Below are positions 32,473 through 36,467 of a stretch of 36,467 bases of DNA, piece after piece. Below the pieces are notes generated by a model that was not told where the DNA came from, did no database searches, and was given only the letters and a program-made list of their open reading frames with translations. The position numbers were made by a program, and so were the translations under genes. Position 1 is the stretch's first letter, and every line of letters starts with the position of its first letter. Source of the DNA: a bacterium (GTDB lineage: Bacteria > Planctomycetota > UBA1135 > GCA-002686595); assembly GCA_024228395.1 (NCBI GenBank), contig JAAETM010000095.1, positions 1-36,467 of the forward strand. The letters run 5' to 3'.

Positions 32473-32541
32473 TTGGTTCCTTGGGGTGGTGCAGTTGTGG
32501 GAGTCCTGCTGGGCGCCAATTTCTGCATGGCCTACCCACAA

Positions 32542-33885
32542 TCACTTCTTCTTGCCCTTCAACTCCACCAGCGCTGCCGCAGCAGCGCCCCAAAGGAAAG
32601 CAAGGCTTAAGGCCAGGGGCGCGGAGTCCTGCCCTATGGTCAGAATCCCTGCTTTCGATAGGAGCAGCCCAAGGAACGCGGCAGCCGCACCAATAGCCAG
32701 GGGCAGAAGGGCTTCGTAGAAACCGTTCAAGTGGCCACGGATTAGGCTCCATCCAAGTCCGCCAAGCATGCCCAAGGCCACGGTTGCAGGCATGATGTGG
32801 CCCGGGGCCGGCGCGCTTCCGTCGAGCCATTCGGTTGTGAACGCCGCGAGCAGGGCAATCACCACGGGCAAGGCGATGATCCATTGGGCAAGTCGGGCCA
32901 GGTTGTTCTGGGTATGCTCTTGGCTCGCGAGTCGGTTTCGTTTCTCGACTTCGGTGCGGACCAGAGCCATGGTGCCCGCATCGGGGCTCTCTTGGAGAGC
33001 GTTGAGGAGGGAGTCGCGCAGCCAGCCGTCGGTGTGGCTACGGACTTCACCTCTTAGCAGCTGGGTCATCAGTCGGCGTTCGCCCACCGAGCGAGATTCC
33101 AAGTCCAAGCGCCAGGCGTGGGTCAAGGACTCCTGAGCAGCTTCGACCTTGCCTGATTGAACGGCAAGCTCCGCTTGAGTTAAGTGCAATAGGACGCTTT
33201 CGCGCCAATCGCCCCCGTTGCTTGCACTTTCCACGTGTGAGCGTGCCGCCGCGATCGATTCAGCCAAGCGTCCACGGTGGGGGTCGAAGACCCAATGGCT
33301 CTTGGCTGGGTGAGCAGGGGCGACGGGGGGCAATTGCCCGGTCTTCTCCTGGGGGTGGTTCGCCGGTGCGGGTGGCGGTTGAATGAGAGGGTCTTCCATA
33401 GCCAGCAGGACTTGACGTTCTTCGGGGAAGGCCAACTGCTTGGCCGCCAGGGCAAAAGGCAACCAAAAACAGTCGGCATTAGGGAGCGGGTCGGAGGCCG
33501 AGACGCTCCAATAGTCTGTGTTCAGGGGGTGTCCAGAAACTTGCGCGCGCACTTGGGAAAGGTGCTGCCAGTCACCGCACTTCAAGTTGGGGCTGACCTG
33601 GTCGTGCACGGCGCGTTGGGCCGCGTCCCGGGCGGATTCCCCGGGGCGGATGAGAACGCGCGGCAAGCAAACCGCGCCCTGTCGGCGCAACAAGGCCACC
33701 AGGCTCAGATCCGGCTTGGAGTGTGTCAACACTACGGCTCCGGCAGCCCGCATCGAAGGCGTTTCATGCTCGGCGCCCAAGGCCGGGTCGAGGGGCCGGG
33801 GAGCACCTTGTTCCGGGTTCAGCGAGCCTACACTCTTTCCTGCGGCCGAATCGTTGGGGTTGTGGGTAGGAGAGGAGGATTGCAA
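32542..33885 (-). CDS. Membrane protein with degenerate Nudix-like N-terminal domain
   Basis: This 447-residue protein begins at a TTG (33885); Met45 is another possible start. Residues about 47-150 look like a Nudix fold: AAGAVVLTHSKPDLSLVAL, then LPRVLIRPGESARDAA. The Nudix box, normally REUXEE, reads RAVHDQ, so the key metal-binding glutamates are missing. A helical middle (about 200-320) includes tetratricopeptide-like QAELAVQSGKVEAAQESL. Four transmembrane helices close the protein (LAQWIIALPVVIALLAAF onward). I infer a non-catalytic or altered Nudix sensor anchored in the membrane; function unknown. It lies between DUF368 and recJ, and its role with either is unproven. Confidence 0.62.
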   Translation of the reverse strand: MQSSSPTHNPNDSAAGKSVGSLNPEQGAPRPLDPALGAEHETPSMRAAGAVVLTHSKPDLSLVALLRRQGAVCLPRVLIRPGESARDAAQRAVHDQVSPNLKCGDWQHLSQVRAQVSGHPLNTDYWSVSASDPLPNADCFWLPFALAAKQLAFPEERQVLLAMEDPLIQPPPAPANHPQEKTGQLPPVAPAHPAKSHWVFDPHRGRLAESIAAARSHVESASNGGDWRESVLLHLTQAELAVQSGKVEAAQESLTHAWRLDLESRSVGERRLMTQLLRGEVRSHTDGWLRDSLLNALQESPDAGTMALVRTEVEKRNRLASQEHTQNNLARLAQWIIALPVVIALLAAFTTEWLDGSAPAPGHIMPATVALGMLGGLGWSLIRGHLNGFYEALLPLAIGAAAAFLGLLLSKAGILTIGQDSAPLALSLAFLWGAAAAALVELKGKKK

Positions 33886-33928
33886 GTGGATGGTGGGGTG
33901 GAGAGTTCTGGAGTTTAGCGCTTCTGGG

Positions 33929-35704
33929 CTAACTTCCCGCCGCCATCGGTGGAGAGTCTCCGCAATGCATGTCCTTGATCAGCAACTGCAGGCTCGTTTG
34001 GCCGCGGAATGTATTCCACCGGGGCGTGTACACAAGATGCAAGGGCCGTGCCATGGCGAGTTCCTGGGTGCGTGCTCCGGCCCCAAAAAATAAGGCCTTA
34101 TGTACGACGCTACCCTGTCGCACTTTGAGAAGAAGGTGGCTCTGGTCCTGGCCCATGCGGCGTGGCTCCTCGGCCAGGCGTAGATCCTTGGATAACAACA
34201 CCGGCTGCTCATTGCCCTGTCCGTAGGGTTCCAAGAGGTCGATCTGGCGCATTTGGGCTTCGACCATGTTTTCAAAGGGCAGCTCCGCGTCGATTTGCAG
34301 GAAGGACGCCTGCTTCGGATTGGCCTGCAGCATCTCGCGGGCTTTTTCGTTGACGGCAGCGCGTAAGGCGGGCAGGTCCGCTTCCCGCAAATCGCAGCCA
34401 GCAGCCTGTTCGTGACCCCCGTAGCGCCCCATGAACTCGGACCCGCCGTGCATGGCATCCAGCACGGAGAACCCGGGCACGCTGCGCGCGGAGCCGCGGC
34501 CTTGCTCCCCGTCGAATCCAAACACCAGGGCCGGCTTGCCGAATCGATCCACTAAGCGTGAGGCCACGATTCCGATGACGCCTTGGTGCCAACCCTGGCC
34601 GCCCACCAGGATGACGGGACAGTCGGGGTCCTCGGCGTAGGGTTTGGCCATGACGAGGGCTTGCTCGGTCAACCCGCGTTCCAGTTCACGGCGCTTGATG
34701 TTCAGGTCGTCCAAGCGGCGTGCAGCATTGCGTCCTTCGACGGCATCGGCTGCCAGGAATACTTCGACGGCGCGGCCGGCGGTCTCCAAGCGCCCCGCGG
34801 CATTGATGCGCGGTCCAACCTGGAAGGCCACATCCTCGGCGCAAAGTGTGCGTCCCTTGAGTCCGGTGACCTCGAGCAAGGCCTGGAAACCGGGTGCCCG
34901 CGAAGCACCCAAAGCCTTCAGGCCAAAGCAGCACAGGATGCGGTTTTCATTTTCCAAGGGCACCACGTCGCAGACCGTGGCCACGGCCACCAAACCCATC
35001 GAGTCCACCAGGAATTGGCGTAGGTCGTCGCGCACCCGCGGCGTTCCGGAGATGCGTTGGCAGAGACCCCAGGCCAACTTGAAGGCTACCGCCGCGCCGC
35101 ACAATTCGCGGAAGGGGTAGCGGCTGGTGGCCAGCTTGGGGTTGACGATGGCCAGGGCGGCGGGCAGTTCGCCGCGCGGGGGTTCGTGGTGGTCGGTGAC
35201 GATCGTCTCGATGTCCATCCCGTTCAGGGCTGCGATGGTGTCCACCGAACTCGTGCCGTTGTCCACGCTGATGACGATGTTGGCTCCCACCGCCTCCGCC
35301 TTGCGCAGGGAGTGTTCTCCAAACGAATAACCGTCGTCGAAGCGGCTGGGGATGTGCCAATCGACCCGGGCACCCAGGTGTTGGAAGAGGCGCACCAAGA
35401 GTGTTGTGCCCGTGACGCCGTCCACATCGTAGTCGCCGTGCACCAGGATCATTTCTTGCTTTTCGATGGCGGTTGCCAGGCGGTCGCACGCGATCTCCAT
35501 GTCCGGCAGCTCCATGGGATCGTGCAAATCCTGCAGGTTAGGCTGCAGGTGCTTCGACGTGCTTTCGCCAGCTTCCAGGCCCCGGTTGGCCAGCAGGGTG
35601 GCCACCAATTGGCTCACCCCGTGGTTGCGGGCGAGTGCTTGAACCCGGGCGGGGTCGGGGGTCTTGATCTTCCACTTGGGCTGGTCGGATTGAAGGGTGG
35701 GCAT
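33929..35704 (-). CDS. recJ: Single-stranded-DNA-specific exonuclease RecJ
   Basis: RecJ degrades single-stranded DNA 5' to 3' in recombination and repair. This 591-residue protein has the DHH-family motifs: VHGDYDVDGVTGT at about 88-100, SVDNGTSS near 146, TDHHEPP at 170-176, and DVVPLENENR further on. The DHHA1 domain follows, with GGQGWHQGVIGIVASRL, SARSVPGFSVLD and RYGGHEQAAGCDL, and the C-terminal OB-like part ends DMHCGDSPPMAAGS. ATG-35704 lies 4 nt outside the left arm of the 37-bp inverted repeat. Confidence 0.96.
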   Translation of the reverse strand: MPTLQSDQPKWKIKTPDPARVQALARNHGVSQLVATLLANRGLEAGESTSKHLQPNLQDLHDPMELPDMEIACDRLATAIEKQEMILVHGDYDVDGVTGTTLLVRLFQHLGARVDWHIPSRFDDGYSFGEHSLRKAEAVGANIVISVDNGTSSVDTIAALNGMDIETIVTDHHEPPRGELPAALAIVNPKLATSRYPFRELCGAAVAFKLAWGLCQRISGTPRVRDDLRQFLVDSMGLVAVATVCDVVPLENENRILCCFGLKALGASRAPGFQALLEVTGLKGRTLCAEDVAFQVGPRINAAGRLETAGRAVEVFLAADAVEGRNAARRLDDLNIKRRELERGLTEQALVMAKPYAEDPDCPVILVGGQGWHQGVIGIVASRLVDRFGKPALVFGFDGEQGRGSARSVPGFSVLDAMHGGSEFMGRYGGHEQAAGCDLREADLPALRAAVNEKAREMLQANPKQASFLQIDAELPFENMVEAQMRQIDLLEPYGQGNEQPVLLSKDLRLAEEPRRMGQDQSHLLLKVRQGSVVHKALFFGAGARTQELAMARPLHLVYTPRWNTFRGQTSLQLLIKDMHCGDSPPMAAGS

Positions 35705-35710
35705 GGGGGC

Positions 35711-35739
35711 AGTCTATACGGTGTTGGACAGCATGTCGC
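35711..35739 (-). promoter_or_regulatory. Mirrored promoter of recJ within the inverted repeat
   Basis: On the minus strand, GCGACA (35734-35739), a 17-nt spacer and TAGACT (35711-35716) end 6 nt before ATG-35704. This is the exact mirror of the selA promoter and predicts a leaderless transcript. Confidence 0.6.
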
Positions 35740-35769
35740 CCATGATGGGCACTTACCTGTCCGTCATGG

Positions 35770-35798
35770 GCGACATGCTGTCCAACACCGTATAGACT
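35770..35798 (+). promoter_or_regulatory. Mirrored promoter of selA within the inverted repeat
   Basis: GCGACA (35770-35775), a 17-nt spacer and TAGACT (35793-35798) end 6 nt before ATG-35805. The same elements face recJ in the other arm. Confidence 0.6.
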
Positions 35799-35804
35799 GC
35801 TGCA

Positions 35805-36467
35805 ATGGCATCTGGACAAAAGAAAAGCGCTGACAAGGGCGCGCAAGGCTCGGGCAATCCATACCGAATGCTGCCAGCCGTGGACTCGATCCTGGCCTGC
35901 GATGGTTGGGACTCCGCCAAGCAGGAGATGGGGGAGGCCACAATTACGGCGGTAGTGCGAGAGGTCGTGCAAGCGTGGCGCAGCGAGATTCAGGCGGGGA
36001 CGTTGGATGTTCCAGGCCTGCAGGAGCGCTTGGAGCGCTGCGCCTTGCGCGATGACGTGGAGCAGCGCCTGGCCATCGAGCGCCGGCGTGGGGTCGTACC
36101 CGCCATCAACGTGAGCGGTGTGGTCCTGAACACCGGCTTGGGGCGCGCACCCGTGCACGCGGAGGTGGCAAAGCGCATGGCCGCGGCCGCCGCAGGTTAT
36201 TGCGTGCTGGAGGTCGACCGCGACGGCGGTCAACGCAACCAGCGCGATCAACGGCTCGGCGAGCTGCTGGGTCGCTTGATCGGCGCCGAAGCGGGCATCG
36301 CGGTCAACAACAATGCCGCTGCCGTGCTGCTCTTGACGCACACCTTTGCCAAGGGGCGCGAGGCGATTGTCAGTCGCGGCGAGTTGGTCGAGATCGGTGG
36401 GTCCTTTCGCGTCCCCGACGTGCTGGAGAGCGCGGGCGCCCGCTTGGTCGCTGTGGGCGCCACCAAC
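35805..36467 (+). CDS. selA: L-seryl-tRNA(Sec) selenium transferase (SelA), 5' part, runs off right edge
   Basis: An open frame of 221 codons runs to the window end. It begins MASGQKKSADKG, and YRMLPAVDSILAC fits the SelA N-terminal domain that binds tRNA(Sec). REVVQAWRSEI and LRDDVEQRLAIERR follow, then the family motif PAINVSGVVLNTGLGRAPVH and AGIAVNNNAAAVLLLTHTFA from the PLP-fold core. SelA converts Ser-tRNA(Sec) to Sec-tRNA(Sec) with selenophosphate; its catalytic PLP lysine is beyond the window. Presence of selA suggests selB, selC, selD and selenoproteins elsewhere in the genome, none of which I see here. Divergent from recJ. Confidence 0.93.
   Translation, partial: MASGQKKSADKGAQGSGNPYRMLPAVDSILACDGWDSAKQEMGEATITAVVREVVQAWRSEIQAGTLDVPGLQERLERCALRDDVEQRLAIERRRGVVPAINVSGVVLNTGLGRAPVHAEVAKRMAAAAAGYCVLEVDRDGGQRNQRDQRLGELLGRLIGAEAGIAVNNNAAAVLLLTHTFAKGREAIVSRGELVEIGGSFRVPDVLESAGARLVAVGATN

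Larger units (their letters stand above)
35709..35800. repeat. Perfect 37-bp inverted repeat filling the recJ/selA divergent region
   Basis: The left arm 35709-35745 and right arm 35764-35800 are exact reverse complements (37 of 37), separated by an 18-nt centre (35746-35763). Both arms end exactly 4 nt before a start codon: ATG-35704 of recJ (minus) and ATG-35805 of selA (plus). The element holds a mirrored copy of the same putative promoter for each gene. In RNA it could form a long stem only if transcribed through. Confidence 0.95.

Noticed and set aside
35805-36467. A selenoprotein or SECIS element near selA
   Set aside because: I saw no in-frame TGA read-through pattern or convincing stem-loop next to any gene in this window; selA alone does not show one.
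1-36467. tRNA, rRNA or CRISPR features
   Set aside because: Reading both strands, I found no cloverleaf-like block, rRNA-like stretch or evenly spaced repeat-spacer pattern; short or divergent tRNA genes could be missed by eye.

Overview
This window is a chromosomal segment of a GC-rich, Gram-negative-type bacterium. I infer a planctomycete-like lineage. Support comes from LpxB, several large secreted proteins that share a C-terminal module also common in planctomycete secretomes, a natAB-type ABC operon with a permease-CPBP fusion, and a CPCC protein beside polA. The phylum is an inference from gene content, not a measurement. I found no tRNA, rRNA or CRISPR array. Gene order is mixed, with the minus strand predominating from about 13.8 to 20.7 kb.

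Layout. 0-0.4 kb: 5' part of a DDE transposase running off the left edge (-). 0.5-5 kb: a THUMP-type RNA methyltransferase (+), a CAP-domain exported protein (-), an ApaH-methyltransferase pair (-) and a 38-residue very basic protein with a canonical promoter (+). 5.1-10.5 kb: an EamA permease (+), then a translationally coupled ABC operon (-) of permease, ATPase and permease-CPBP protease fusion. 10.6-13.6 kb: lepB, an SDR and an aldehyde dehydrogenase (+). 13.8-20.7 kb (-): lpxB; a coupled ECF sigma / anti-sigma-like / YbjQ operon; a secreted prenyltransferase-fold repeat protein; a FAH-family hydrolase coupled to an M48 protease. 20.9-25.4 kb: a secreted HExxH protease and a small membrane protein (+), a second ABC ATPase-permease pair (-), and an RIO/WaaP-like kinase (+). 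25.4-31.2 kb (-): polA with a CPCC gene behind it, a secreted endonuclease I and a lamin-tail-like secreted protein. 31.4-36.5 kb: a DUF368 lipid-carrier transporter (+), a membrane protein with a degenerate Nudix domain (-), recJ (-), and the 5' part of selA (+).

Two features cut across the window. First, many genes have a TAnnnT hexamer ending 6-7 nt before the start codon and no Shine-Dalgarno sequence, which predicts leaderless mRNAs (CAP protein, SDR, ALDH, FAH, lpxB, polA, recJ, selA). Second, the recJ/selA divergent region is a perfect 37-bp inverted repeat around an 18-nt centre. Each arm ends 4 nt from its start codon, so both genes carry the same upstream promoter sequence. selA implies that the organism makes selenocysteine.

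The best candidates for undescribed biology are the recJ/selA mirror promoter, the 38-aa basic protein, the Nudix pseudoenzyme-membrane fusion, and the C-terminal module shared by two adjacent secreted proteins.
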